A stretch of DNA of 64,000 nt, taken from Shewanella benthica KT99. Lineage in GTDB: Bacteria > Pseudomonadota > Gammaproteobacteria > Enterobacterales > Shewanellaceae. The translations under genes and the position numbers were made by a program. The stretch is from positions 1 through 64,000 of the forward strand of contig NZ_ABIC01000024.1 in the NCBI RefSeq assembly GCF_000172075.1. Reading direction: 5' to 3'. Shown here piece by piece: positions 40,201 to 49,280 of this stretch (positions are counted from its first letter, which is position 1; each line of letters begins with the position of its first letter). The notes under the pieces were generated by a model, which was not told the DNA's origin, did not search any database, and was given only the letters and a program-made list of their open reading frames with translations.

Positions 40201-43200
40201 GAGAGTGAGCCCTCAGCGTCTTGTGAAAGAGCTGCAGCTGCACTTGTATTAGTCGAGCCCTCAGCGGCACTCACATTAGGAGCGGCAGCGGCGGCACTTG
40301 TATTAGTCCCTGCAGCTGGCAACTTAGAGTTCATGTAGGCTACGATTTCACCCAATGTGCGACACTCGGCTAGATCTTCAGGGTTTAGCTCAGGAAGACC
40401 CGGTAGCTCGTCTTGAACTGTACCTAAGATCTCGACGCGCTTGATTGAGTCGATACCCAGATCGGCTTCCATATCCATGCTCAGTTCAAGCATCTCAGTT
40501 GGGTAGCCAGTCTTGTCGGCAACTACTGACATCATAGTGGTTTGAACTTCTTGCGCGCTCAAGGCTGTCTCAGCAGAGAGCGAGCCCTCAGCTGCACTTG
40601 TATTAGTCGAGCCCTCAGCGGCACTCACATTAGGAGCGGCAGCGGCGGCACTTGTATTAGTCCCTGCAGCTGGCAACTTAGAGTTCATGTAGGCTACGAT
40701 TTCGCCCAATGTGCGACACTCGGCAAGGTCTTCAGGATTTAGCTCAGGAAGACCCGGTAGCTCGTCTTGAACGGTACCTAAGATCTCGACGCGCTTGATT
40801 GAGTCGATACCCAGATCGGCTTCCATATCCATCTCAAGCTCTAACATCTCAGTTGGGTAGCCAGTCTTGTCGGCAACCACTGACATCATAGTGGCTTGAA
40901 CTTCTTGCGCGCTCAAGGCTGTCTCAGCAGAGAGCGAGCCCTCAGCGGCTTGTGAAAGGGCTGCAGCTGCACTCACATTAGCAGCCGCCACGGCGGCACT
41001 TGTATTAGTCCCTGCAGCTGGAAGCTTGCTGTTCATGTAGGCTACGATTTCACCCAATGTACGACACTCGGCTAGATCTTCAGGGTTTAGCTCAGGTAGA
41101 CCCGGTAGCTCGTCTTGAACGGTACCCAAGATTTCGACACGCTTGATAGAGTCGATACCTAGATCGGCTTCCATATCCATCTCAAGCTCTAACATCTCAG
41201 TTGGGTAGCCAGTCTTGTCGGCAACCACTTCAAGCATGGTTGCTTGCACCTTAGCAGCACTAATTCCAAGAGCCGCCGCGGCGCTAGAGCCTGCATTAGT
41301 CGGAACCACTGGTGTTATTACTGACTGTACTGGAGCAGCCTGATGGCTAACAGTCTGTACAGGTTTAGGTGCTTGTACTGCTGCAGGTTTTACTTCGGCT
41401 TTAGCAATAGGCGCTACTACGGGTGCTGCAACCTGAACTGGCGCTACTATAGGCGTAATTACAGCTTGAACAGGAGCAAGAGTTTTAACTGGTTGGGCTG
41501 TTGCTTGTGTAGAGAGCGTTGCTGGCGTGCCATTAAGCATATTTAGTACCGCAGTGTTGCTACCTGCTTGCATCTCAAGGAATTGCGTGTGGCTGAGTAA
41601 TGTCTGCGCTTGAAGCTGGTGGAACTGTTCCATAGAGCGTTGTAGGCTCTCTGGAAGCGCAATACCTGCGCCAGCGAGTTTAGTCTGCTCTGTCATCAAG
41701 GTGGTGAAGGTCTCACCGTATTGCTGGGGGATCTGCAGAAATTGTTGATGAAGCTCGGCAGCTTGCTGCTGCGCTGCAAAGAAGTGAGTTAACGCATCGC
41801 CGCTATTAACGACTACTGATGGCTTGGAATTTTTAGACACTACTAGATTCTCTTGAACTGGTTCGGCATTGGCTGAGATATAAGTTGCTTGTGCGTTGCT
41901 TGGCTGCAGAGATGCAACTTCAACAATTTTTTCAACTTCAACGATCTTTTCAACTTCAACAATTTTCTCGACGATCTTTTCTTCGATGATCGTCGTGCTG
42001 GTCATGGTGCCGGTCTCTAAGGACTTAGCCATCTTGGCGCGTGTTGCCTTGCTGATATGGTTGACAGCATTTAAGGTGATGTTCATCGGTGATGCTTTAG
42101 CAGGCGCAGCAATGTCGGCCTGGTATGGGTCGATATTGTCGAGCTTGATGCCTGCAACGGCCATCTGCACCGCGGCTTGCTTAAGCTGAAGATCGCTATC
42201 ACCCTTAGGGCTTGGGTTGATAGAGATAGTACAAAGCTCACTCTTATTCGCGAGAGCTTTATCGGCAAGGGTACCTAGTACCAGCTTCTGCAGAATGTTC
42301 TTTGGACCGAACTCAACAAACACTCGAGCGCCGGCGTTATACATGGCTTCAAGTTCCGCAGTAAAGCGTACCGATTGCAGCATATGCTTCTTAAACGAGG
42401 CCTTAATTTTTGCGGCGGTATTGTCATAAAGTTCACCGGTAGCGTTTGAATAAAGCGCGCGCTTTGGCTTGTTGAACTTGGCAGCATCAATCGCTTTAGC
42501 AAATGGTGCCTGAGCGTGACCAACGAGTTCAGTGTGGAATGCGCCAGATACAGGCAGGTTTATCGCCTTATATCCAAGCTCACTAAGTGCTTTGGCCGCT
42601 TCACCGGTAGAAACAGTGGGACCTGCAATGACTGACTGAGTCGGTGCATTGTAGTTAGCCACTTTAACCCCATCGAACTTAGCGATAGTCGCTTCAACGG
42701 CTTCAAGATCTGCTGCACTCTTGGTGATGATAGCGAACATAGCACCAGTGTCAGCTTCTACGCCGTCTTTGGCCGGGGCTTTAGTTGCCATGGCATCACC
42801 ACGGGCAAATGCGAGCTGGTAGTAATCTTCATTGGAAATAACACCGGCTGCACACAGGGCACTTAGCTCACCGAAGCTGTGTCCTGCTACCATGTCGGCA
42901 TCGAATCCAGCGGCGGTAAACAGCTCATACTGACCCATAGAGATAGCACCGATGGCACTTTGTGCATTGGCGGTGTTGGTCAGTATCGCTTCTTGGGCTT
43001 TCAGGTCGTCTTTATTAAACACAGGCCTTGGATAAAGTGTCTGTGAAAGCGGGGTCTTATCATTGGCGGCAAAAACTTTATCGGCGGTCACAAATTGCTG
43101 ACGCATCTCTGGGTAGTAACAGGCAAGGTCGCGACCCATATTGAGGTATTGTGAGCCTTGGCCGGCGAATAGCGCGGCGACTTTACCTTCAACACTCGAT

Positions 43201-45011
43201 GCTCGGTAGCTGGTGCCACCAGGTAGTTGCCAAGCGCTATCATTAGTGTTATCAGTTAGTTTAGCGACAGCTTGCTTGATCTGTGTTGCCAGTTCATCGC
43301 TGGTGTTAGCCACTAAACCAATACGAGGTGCTTTAGCATCAAGCTCACGCAGTGCATAGTTCGCAGCTGCTGTGGCTAGGATGAAGCCATCGCTTGCCGC
43401 CGTCACAGCCAAATTATTTAGCTCACTAATGAGCGCATCTTTTGTCGCTGCACTAATAAGGAAGCTTTGAGCCACCTGACGTTGACGGTATTTAGCTTTA
43501 TCGCCGTCATCTCGGCTGTGCTCTTTAGTGTACTCTTCCAATACGAAGTGGAAGTTAGTGCCACCGAAGCCAAATGAGCTAACACCCGCGCGGCGCGGCG
43601 TGCCATCGGCGCGTGGAAGCCAAGGGCGAGTCTCGGTATTGAGATAAAATGGTGAGTTCTCAATTTCAAGCTTAGGACTAGGCTCACTGATGTTGATTGT
43701 GGCTGGCAGTACCTTATGATGAAGGGCAAGAGAAGCCTTGATTAGGCCGGCAGTACCTGCGGTCGACTTAGTATGACCTATTTGAGATTTCACCGAGCCT
43801 AGGGCGATATGTTGCTTAGTGTCGTCACCTTGGCTAAATACCGAGCAAAGAGCGGAAAACTCTGCGGCATCACCGGCGGCAGTGCCAGTACCATGAGCTT
43901 CGATAAGGCCTAGAGTGTGAGGTGCAAAACCTGCGTCGTCATAGGCGCGGTGGAGGGCTTTTGCCTGACCTTCTGGGCGAGGTGCATAGATAGACTTAAA
44001 TTTACCGTCCGATGATGAGCCTAAACCTTTAATCACAGAGTAGATTCGGTCACCGTCACGCTCGGCATCTTCGAGGCGCTTAAGCGCTATCATGCCGATG
44101 CCTTCACCTATCATCATGCCTTTGGAGTCGATATCGAAAGGTTGAATGGTTTCGTTGGTGGTAAATGCCGGTGTCTTAGAGAAACTCATGTACATAGAGG
44201 GTGAGTTATCGGTACACACACCACCTGTGATCATCATGTCTGAGCGACCATCGATCAGTTCACTGATGGCCATACGCATGGCGGCTAATGAGCCGGCACA
44301 AGCGGCGTCGACCACACAGTTCATGCCACCTAAGTCGAAACGGTTGGCGATACGACCGGAGATAACGTTACCCAGTGAGCCTGGGAAAGAGTTCTCTTCC
44401 CAGTGAATATACTGGTCTTGGAATTTCTTGATCAGCATCTCACTATCTGTGTCGCTGATACCACTATTTTTGAATACTTTCTTGAGTACAGGATACTGAA
44501 GACGGGCCGTTAAGCTGTGGCTGATCTTCTGTCCGCCACCGACACCCAGTGTGATACCAATCTTATCTCTGTCATAATCTTCAGCAAGATTGGCATCGGC
44601 TAACACTTCTTTAGCCACGATCAAAGAGAGCAGCTGTGATGTATCGGTTAACTCGAGGATATTTGGCGGCAGGCCAAATTCCATTGGGTTGAAGTCGACA
44701 TCTGGCAGGAAGCCACCACGCTTACAATAACTCTTATCTGGTGTGCTCTTATTGGTATCGTAATAATCTTCTGCCTGCCAATGAGTCGATGGCAATTCGG
44801 TGATGGCATCAATTTTTTCACTGATCAGGTCCCAGAATTTATTCAGGTAACGAGAGTTAGCAAAGATACTGGCCATGCCGACGATGGCGATGGGCATATC
44901 TTTAAGGCGTTTGTTTAGACGCTTATCGGCTTTCGAGTCTTGTACCGACTCAGGTGCTGATTTTTTATCATTCGCTAAAGGCTTCTTTGAAGATTTAGAG
45001 GTCTGGCTCAT
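37218..45011 (-). CDS. pfaA: PfaA, KS-MAT-4xACP-KR-DH subunit of the PUFA synthase
   Basis: The 2597-aa protein has KS with Cys in VVDAACAGSLAAM (about 236); malonyl-CoA acyltransferase with GQGSQYLNMGRD and GHSFGELSA (about 710); four tandem ACPs, each with GIDSIKRVEIL, Ser at about 1288, 1404, 1522 and 1647; KR with ILVTGGAKGVTFE (about 1990); and a C-terminal dehydratase-like region QDHRISGNPVLP (about 2310). An ACP array of four is at the low end of the five to six common in EPA/DHA producers. Ala/Thr/Ser-rich linkers carry repeated SAAEGS, and the C-terminal part carries repeated EPSAAL. The ATG overlaps the pfaR TAA by one base. Confidence 0.96.
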   Translation of the reverse strand: MSQTSKSSKKPLANDKKSAPESVQDSKADKRLNKRLKDMPIAIVGMASIFANSRYLNKFWDLISEKIDAITELPSTHWQAEDYYDTNKSTPDKSYCKRGGFLPDVDFNPMEFGLPPNILELTDTSQLLSLIVAKEVLADANLAEDYDRDKIGITLGVGGGQKISHSLTARLQYPVLKKVFKNSGISDTDSEMLIKKFQDQYIHWEENSFPGSLGNVISGRIANRFDLGGMNCVVDAACAGSLAAMRMAISELIDGRSDMMITGGVCTDNSPSMYMSFSKTPAFTTNETIQPFDIDSKGMMIGEGIGMIALKRLEDAERDGDRIYSVIKGLGSSSDGKFKSIYAPRPEGQAKALHRAYDDAGFAPHTLGLIEAHGTGTAAGDAAEFSALCSVFSQGDDTKQHIALGSVKSQIGHTKSTAGTAGLIKASLALHHKVLPATINISEPSPKLEIENSPFYLNTETRPWLPRADGTPRRAGVSSFGFGGTNFHFVLEEYTKEHSRDDGDKAKYRQRQVAQSFLISAATKDALISELNNLAVTAASDGFILATAAANYALRELDAKAPRIGLVANTSDELATQIKQAVAKLTDNTNDSAWQLPGGTSYRASSVEGKVAALFAGQGSQYLNMGRDLACYYPEMRQQFVTADKVFAANDKTPLSQTLYPRPVFNKDDLKAQEAILTNTANAQSAIGAISMGQYELFTAAGFDADMVAGHSFGELSALCAAGVISNEDYYQLAFARGDAMATKAPAKDGVEADTGAMFAIITKSAADLEAVEATIAKFDGVKVANYNAPTQSVIAGPTVSTGEAAKALSELGYKAINLPVSGAFHTELVGHAQAPFAKAIDAAKFNKPKRALYSNATGELYDNTAAKIKASFKKHMLQSVRFTAELEAMYNAGARVFVEFGPKNILQKLVLGTLADKALANKSELCTISINPSPKGDSDLQLKQAAVQMAVAGIKLDNIDPYQADIAAPAKASPMNITLNAVNHISKATRAKMAKSLETGTMTSTTIIEEKIVEKIVEVEKIVEVEKIVEVASLQPSNAQATYISANAEPVQENLVVSKNSKPSVVVNSGDALTHFFAAQQQAAELHQQFLQIPQQYGETFTTLMTEQTKLAGAGIALPESLQRSMEQFHQLQAQTLLSHTQFLEMQAGSNTAVLNMLNGTPATLSTQATAQPVKTLAPVQAVITPIVAPVQVAAPVVAPIAKAEVKPAAVQAPKPVQTVSHQAAPVQSVITPVVPTNAGSSAAAALGISAAKVQATMLEVVADKTGYPTEMLELEMDMEADLGIDSIKRVEILGTVQDELPGLPELNPEDLAECRTLGEIVAYMNSKLPAAGTNTSAAVAAANVSAAAALSQAAEGSLSAETALSAQEVQATMMSVVADKTGYPTEMLELEMDMEADLGIDSIKRVEILGTVQDELPGLPELNPEDLAECRTLGEIVAYMNSKLPAAGTNTSAAAAAPNVSAAEGSTNTSAAEGSLSAETALSAQEVQTTMMSVVADKTGYPTEMLELSMDMEADLGIDSIKRVEILGTVQDELPGLPELNPEDLAECRTLGEIVAYMNSKLPAAGTNTSAAAAAPNVSAAEGSTNTSAAAALSQDAEGSLSAETALSAQEVQATMMSVVADKTGYPTEMLELSMDMEADLGIDSIKRVEILGTVQDELPGLPELNPEDLAECRTLGEIVSYMNSKLANTSAAAGAAVTSTIAAATDAVKSAADTITSSIELPPHSEVTLKKLNAADTINNCFAADATLVITDDGHNAGVLAEKLTKQGLKVAVIRLPEGNAQSPLNSDIASFQAKSTDEAGISAVIAQIEQQLGQIAGFIHLQPEADSTLLNKEASSDAVNLSDNSFTHVSQAFLWAKLLQPKLTASSDKRRSFITVSRIDGGFGYLNAETMQDAELNQAALAGLTKTLSHEWPTVFCRALDIAANLDAPHLADAITSELFDSMTHLAEVGLSLDKKGNLARATLVAGEAFDKTEKCELNHADTILVTGGAKGVTFECALALAKRTKSHFILAGRSELLAIPTWAENKQISELKPAAIAHIISTGNKPTPKQVESLVWTVKSSLEINTALEAFAQVGASAEYVSMDVTDSTAISKALTGKSNDITGLIHGAGVLADKHIQDKTIEELGRVYGTKVNGLKAVLAVLDSSKIKLLAMFSSAAGFYGNTGQSDYAMSNDILNKAALQFSARNPQAKVMSFNWGPWDGGMVNPALKKMFTDRGVYVIPLKAGAELFATQLLSKTGVQLLVGTSMQGGDGSRSKNADGSDTKEAAVKKLNAGEVQLAQHPLAPVALTPVSLTRELNPNAMVFIQDHRISGNPVLPTVCAIQWMREAASEMLGSQVKVLDYKLLKGIIFENDDVQQMTLELTPIEAPSAALGNSEPSAALNKEPSAARSMSAMITCQGRPQYKATLVSSQGENPAPKMFDLGSDKPVTTASDLYSNGTLFHGPRLQGIEKILQFNDSGLLASCRLPHVSDEDCGHFVATTHIGGSQPFGEDLLLQAMLVWARLKYGAASLPSAIGEFISNKPMAFGECGFIELEVVKTSSRSLQANVALYHENGELSVMIKGAKVTVSKSLNDAFLAKPSAALDKASEAK
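40030..41250 (-). repeat. Four tandem ACP-coding repeats in pfaA
   Basis: Near-identical units of about 348-374 bp; the phosphopantetheine-Ser codons lie near 41149, 40801, 40446 and 40072. The ACP cores are almost identical, differing by a few codons such as LELEMDMEA versus LELSMDMEA. The linkers vary in length, consistent with recombination between units. Confidence 0.92.
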
Positions 45012-45871
45012 TATGAGTCTCCACTGGGAGCCTGATTTTCAGGCGTCTTGTTGTTAGTTTCAACGTTTTGTGTGACAGGCCCATGACTGAGTCTGGCACC
45101 GGGAAAACGCTGTAAAAAGGTGTGGTAGTTGCGAACGAGCAACTTACGCAGATGAAACGGCCCATGCTTTAACACATAAGCTATGTATCGGTTGGTGGCG
45201 TGGGTATTGCCATCTTGGTAAATATCTAAGTACATCCAGTCGCTGCTAGGGTCTATGCCGAGCAGTATCGAACTGGGCTCCTCATTGGTTAGTTGTGGCG
45301 GTATGGTCAGTGATACTACTTGAACCACGCTGGTTTGATCGTCATCGGCTATGGTCTTGGCCAAAGTATCCGGATGTAAGGTGTAGGTTTCAATATTGCT
45401 TCCCTGAATGATAGGTAGCTGATTGAAATAACGCTCGGGTACCAAGGGGCTTTCGATACTGCCTACCTTTGACACTCCATATCGTTTCAGGCAACGGGCT
45501 AATCCAGAACGTGACACATTGGGATTGATAAACTTCCGAGTAATCTTCAGGAGCTTGTCCAGAGGTGTCTTAAGCTGGTACCTGAGACCGACCACGACAT
45601 ATTCCTGCAAAGGAGTGAGTGTGGTGTTGAGATGATGAGGTGTATTTGGGGTGTTTTCGACAGAGTCGCGCTTGCGCCACTTACGTACGGTGGCTTCGCT
45701 GATGTTCAGCACTTTGGCAAGTTGAGTCACAGAAAAGTCAGATCCTTGTATGAATCGTCTCATCTCTGGCGTCGTTGTGGCATTACGGTGTCGTGCTTCT
45801 GTTGCACTTCGCGTACGCCTATGCGGATTATTTTCTTCCTGAAGAAGATTTCTTTGGGTTTGCTCTACCAT
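45011..45871 (-). CDS. pfaR: PfaR, transcriptional regulator of the pfa cluster
   Basis: The 286-aa regulator is first in the pfa operon. The N-terminal third holds a helix-turn-helix, FSVTQLAKVLNISEATVRKW (about 48-67), which resembles the transposase-type HTH seen in PfaR. The C-terminal part (LLGIDPSSDWMYLDIYQDG) resembles an rve-like fold. PfaR is known to activate pfa transcription in related bacteria. Its stop overlaps the pfaA start by one base. It is divergent from pfaE, but 3.7 kb of other genes now lie between. Confidence 0.9.
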   Translation of the reverse strand: MVEQTQRNLLQEENNPHRRTRSATEARHRNATTTPEMRRFIQGSDFSVTQLAKVLNISEATVRKWRKRDSVENTPNTPHHLNTTLTPLQEYVVVGLRYQLKTPLDKLLKITRKFINPNVSRSGLARCLKRYGVSKVGSIESPLVPERYFNQLPIIQGSNIETYTLHPDTLAKTIADDDQTSVVQVVSLTIPPQLTNEEPSSILLGIDPSSDWMYLDIYQDGNTHATNRYIAYVLKHGPFHLRKLLVRNYHTFLQRFPGARLSHGPVTQNVETNNKTPENQAPSGDS

Positions 45872-46248
45872 TAAATTAGCGGGTTTCCGTTAATAATCTA
45901 TTGGGACTAATGCGACTTTATGACTAAGGTTACCTGCAGGAGTTCCCAAGTTGTCGCGTTTTTTAAAGCAATTTATAGCTGATGGCCAGCAGATTACATG
46001 ACCTTAGTGAGCAATACAATCACCTGGGACTTAATAATGCCTCTTTAGACGAGTTTCAGCGTGCACGTGTACCCTTTGTTCGTATTTCCTTATAAATTCT
46101 GTGGCAAAAAGCAAAACGTGACTTAGGTCAAATAACCAGTATTAACGGTCTATACTGACAATTAACAGTTAAGCACTATTGCCTTTTAGCATTTATGTAT
46201 TTCACTTTGGGTTAACCTTTTCTTGAAAGAAACTCTGGAGGGGGTGTT
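45872..46248. other. Upstream region of pfaR and of the EF-G fragment
   Basis: This 377-bp stretch contains no ORF with support. It should hold the pfaR promoter at its left part, and the former leader of the EF-G gene at its right, ending in a strong ribosome site GGAGGGGG. No operator could be assigned. Confidence 0.5.
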
Positions 46249-46328
46249 ATGGCTGAGTTTATCACCGAGCAGATCCGCAATCTTGCGGTGCTTGGACACA
46301 CAGGGGCAGGAAAATCGACTCTTGTTGA
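46249..46328 (+). pseudogene. 5' fragment of an elongation factor G (EF-G 2 type) gene
   Basis: MAEFITEQIRNLAVLGHTGA followed by GKSTLVEV is the start of an EF-G GTPase, including the complete P-loop GHTGAGKST. After about 27 codons the match stops. The frame then runs antisense through a broken cupin gene to 46506 and is meaningless there. The original ribosome site remains. At the join is a small palindrome (GGTGTGCG-TCGA-GGCGCACC, about 46328-46350). Confidence 0.75.
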
Positions 46329-46364
46329 GGTGTGCGTCGAGGCGCACCTTGCCTCAGTCGATGA

Positions 46365-46804
46365 TTACTCAACACGGCTTAAGCGACGAATAACCTCTTC
46401 ATGTTGTGGATATTCGGCCAATAAACTTTCTTGGCTAAAGAGCTCAAAGTCATCGAAGGTGAATCCGGGAGAGACCATGCAACCTACCAGAGAGAAGCCG
46501 GATTGATTCATTGCAGAACCAAAAATTGTGGTTGTTCACCAGCAGCAAGATTTAGCCCCAGCTGGGTCGTCGTTAGCTTTCCTTCTTCAGAGAGCATATA
46601 GATAGTTAATGATTCCCCGGCATGGAAGTACCACATTTCGTCAGCAGTTAGGCGATGAAAGTGTGAAACTTCTCCGGTTCGAAGCAGAAAGTAGATGCTG
46701 CTCCATAATGCTCTTTTTTCGTCGAAGTGGCTTTGGGAGGTGAAGGAGGAGTGATAGTAACCCCCTTCGACATGTTACTCTAATGCTAAGGTCCGGATGA
46801 ACTC
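46365..46804 (-). pseudogene. Cupin_5 (DUF985-like) gene, broken
   Basis: Read on the minus strand, it gives FIRTLALE, an in-frame TAA, then HVEGGYYHSSFTSQ, FLLRTGEVSHFHRLTADEMW and YMLSEEGKLTTTQLG. The frame ends at TGA and continues in another frame as FGSAMNQSGFSLVGCMVSPG and ELFSQESLLAEYPQHEEVIR to TAA 46365. These are the successive motifs of cupin_5 proteins. There is therefore at least one nonsense codon and one frameshift (near 46525) with a short loss. Non-functional. Confidence 0.82.
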
Positions 46805-46931
46805 ACCTGGTGGCTCTCAATATAAATGATTTTACTGAGTGTATGCCAGTGCTCTATCAGACTCTGCATCGGCAGCGAAAAGTGAGATCTGTAAGACGTA
46901 TTCGATTTGAGCATAATAACTTCATGTAGGT

Positions 46932-47174
46932 CTAATTAGGTGCGAGTAACCAGGACTCGACGAGTTCACGGGTCGGTACACTGCCCTTGTGTATCAAGTC
47001 CTCATCTATGATCACCGCCGGTGTCGACATTACCCCATATGCCATTATTTGTGATAGGTCCTCGACTTTTTCAAGATTTATTTCTACGCCGTTTGCCTCG
47101 GCTATGTCTTTAATTAACTGGGCGGTAGTTTTACAGTTGGTACAACCTGATCCTAAAACTTTTATATTTTTCAA
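46932..47174 (-). CDS. Thioredoxin-like redox-active disulfide protein
   Basis: The 80-aa single-domain protein has KVLGSGCTNCKTTAQL, with CxxC at about residues 11-14, and the cis-Pro region VMSTPAVIIDEDLI. It belongs to the small 'redox-active disulfide protein 2' group often found beside ArsP/DUF318 permeases. It begins 4 bp after the permease stop, so the two are co-transcribed and probably act together in metal or metalloid handling. Confidence 0.87.
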   Translation of the reverse strand: MKNIKVLGSGCTNCKTTAQLIKDIAEANGVEINLEKVEDLSQIMAYGVMSTPAVIIDEDLIHKGSVPTRELVESWLLAPN

Positions 47175-47178
47175 AATA

Positions 47179-48186
47179 TTATCCTAATAAGTATGGAGAG
47201 AAAGCATTGAATACCCAACCAACAAGGGTGAAGGCAGTCAATAAAATAACAAATAGAGCGGCTAACAGACGCCATTGCATGACCTGTTTTAGTAAGATGA
47301 ATTCGGGCAAGCTAGCGGCTACAGTGCTCATACAAAATGCCAGCGTGGTACCAATGGGTAAACCATTGATGATAAGGCTTTCCATTATCGGAATAACACC
47401 TGTGGCGTTAGAGTATAACGGGATCCCGATCAGTACGGCTGCCGGAACTGACCACCATTGTCCTTGACCTAAATGAGACTCTATCCAGCCAGCGGGAACA
47501 AAGCCATGAAGTGCTGCGCCCAGTCCCACGCCGATAAAGACCCACTTCCACACCCGCCTGAAAATTTGAATCGTTTCTTGTTTCGCAAACTCATGTCGCT
47601 GTTTCATCGTCAGTTTTTGAGTCGGGGTCTGATGAGCCTCAATACCTTTAGCTTGTTGATTCTGACCACGCTTCAGCGCCTCGGCGGCAAAAGACTGTAA
47701 CCAGCGCTCTGCTTTTATCGCATCGAGAAACAGTCCACCTAACATGCCGACAGACATGCCTACAACAATGTAAAGCAAGGTGAATTTCCACCCAAGCAGG
47801 CTCATTAACAGTAATACCGCGACTTCATTGATTAAGGGAGAAGTGATAAGAAAGGCCATAGTGATCCCAAGCGGGATCCCCGCAGAGGTGAAGCCTAAAA
47901 ATACAGGAATACTCGAACAGGAGCAGAAGGGGGTGATCGAGCCAAACGTCGAGCCAAGCAGATAGCCGACAAAGCGATTTTTACCCGCCAGATAATTGCG
48001 AACCCGCTCGACATCTAACGAGGCCCTAATGATCCCAATGACATAGATCATCGCTATCAATAGCATAAATATCTTACTGGTATCTTCTACAAAGAAATGT
48101 GCCGCATCGCCTAGCTTCGTCTCGGGCTGTAAGCCGAGCAGGTTGAATACCAGATAGTCGGAAAATTCAGTAAAAATTTGGAACAT
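47179..48186 (-). CDS. DUF318/ArsP-type permease (SO_0444-like metal efflux)
   Basis: The 335-aa inner-membrane protein has about eight to nine membrane segments. The signature TPFCSCSSIPVFLGFTSAGI, with two closely spaced Cys, is typical of the DUF318 permease family. A basic cytoplasmic loop (about 170-200) separates two halves. The Shewanella homologue SO_0444 is described as a Cu/Zn efflux transporter; organoarsenical export is known for ArsP relatives. It is followed by the thioredoxin-like gene and preceded by a sigma factor gene on the same strand. The substrate is not readable. Confidence 0.82.
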   Translation of the reverse strand: MFQIFTEFSDYLVFNLLGLQPETKLGDAAHFFVEDTSKIFMLLIAMIYVIGIIRASLDVERVRNYLAGKNRFVGYLLGSTFGSITPFCSCSSIPVFLGFTSAGIPLGITMAFLITSPLINEVAVLLLMSLLGWKFTLLYIVVGMSVGMLGGLFLDAIKAERWLQSFAAEALKRGQNQQAKGIEAHQTPTQKLTMKQRHEFAKQETIQIFRRVWKWVFIGVGLGAALHGFVPAGWIESHLGQGQWWSVPAAVLIGIPLYSNATGVIPIMESLIINGLPIGTTLAFCMSTVAASLPEFILLKQVMQWRLLAALFVILLTAFTLVGWVFNAFSPYLLG

Positions 48187-48320
48187 CGGTTACCCCATTA
48201 CATCTTTGAGTCACATTTATGTTCAGGCTAATGTTGTGATTGAAATTCAAATAGCCGGAATCTGATTTATCTATAAGACGAAACTAAGTAGCAAAGGATG
48301 CATAAAAAAATAAAATAATT

Positions 48321-48872
48321 TTATTTTCGTGGTGTGTAGCAACAAACGTGTCGATTTTCATCCAGTTTGACCTGGCAGGAGTTACTCAGTTGCTGTTTCA
48401 GTTTTAAACGGGCTCGAAGCAGACGTGATTTTGTTGCAGACAGAGTCAGTCCGTGGCGAGTGGCGAATTCCTGTTGGCTCATACCATTAATATCACAGTC
48501 TTTGAGCAATTTACTGTCTTGGGGAGCGAGTTCATTTAATACTCGAGGTAAACACTGGGCTAATTTGTCGATGACATCTTTATCCAAGACATTCTTATCG
48601 ATGAGATAGTACTCAGGCTCTTTTAGTCCCAGTTCATTAATCATAGGCGGAGCTTGCTGTTTTCTGGCGTGATCAATCACCAAATTTCTAGCGACTCTGA
48701 ACAACCATGCCTTGGTATTTCGAATGTCGCAGAAGGCTTGTTTTTGATCCATAGCACGAATAAAGACATCATGTAATATGTCTTGGGCCAATGAGTCGTC
48801 ACGGGTTTGGCTTTTTAACCAGAGTGACAAGGGGCTTTGGTGTTGAAGCCAAGCCTCCATCAAGCAGGGCAT
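48321..48872 (-). CDS. ECF-type (SigZ-like) RNA polymerase sigma factor
   Basis: The frame is open from 48890; MPCLMEAWLQHQ at 48872 is the likelier start. Sigma region 2 is seen in DSLAQDILHDVFIRAM and KAWLFRVARNLVIDHARKQQ. Region 4 is in QEFATRHGLTLSATKSRLLRAR. This resembles SigZ-like factors. No anti-sigma gene is adjacent. It ends 134 bp before the permease start, and it may drive the permease, the thioredoxin and the divergent CCGSCS peptide. Confidence 0.85.
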   Translation of the reverse strand: MPCLMEAWLQHQSPLSLWLKSQTRDDSLAQDILHDVFIRAMDQKQAFCDIRNTKAWLFRVARNLVIDHARKQQAPPMINELGLKEPEYYLIDKNVLDKDVIDKLAQCLPRVLNELAPQDSKLLKDCDINGMSQQEFATRHGLTLSATKSRLLRARLKLKQQLSNSCQVKLDENRHVCCYTPRK

Positions 48873-48890
48873 GGTGTTGTTTTCACGCAT

Positions 48891-49280
48891 TTTTAATCTT
48901 TACACTCTTACCGCAGAAGAATTAATTTTTAGCGCGTATTTATTTAAAAACAAGCACAGGTTTCACTCACTTTATCGATAAAAAAATAACATATTTGTCG
49001 TTAGGAGCAAAACTTGTCAGTAGAAAGTGAGAAGGAGAATGGATATTTAAATTTGTGTTAAATGCAAGGGATCAGAGAGCAAACACCGTTTCTATATCGA
49101 TATAGTCGCAGGCATCTGTCGCCACTAGCCTGAAGGGAACAGATTTGATTAGCGTGTTCCTAATGTGATTCCTTATTTGAGATCTTGCTCACAAACAGCA
49201 CTATATATTTGATTACAATAGTCGAAGTTAAAAACATGCATAAAATATGAATGTTTAAGTGTTGTTTAAAGGGGATCACC
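48891..49280. other. Divergent promoter region between sigma factor and CCGSCS gene
   Basis: About 390 bp without a supported gene. It holds the inverted GGAACA...TGTTCC (about 49136-49160), spaced 13 bp. The regulator is unknown. Confidence 0.4.
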
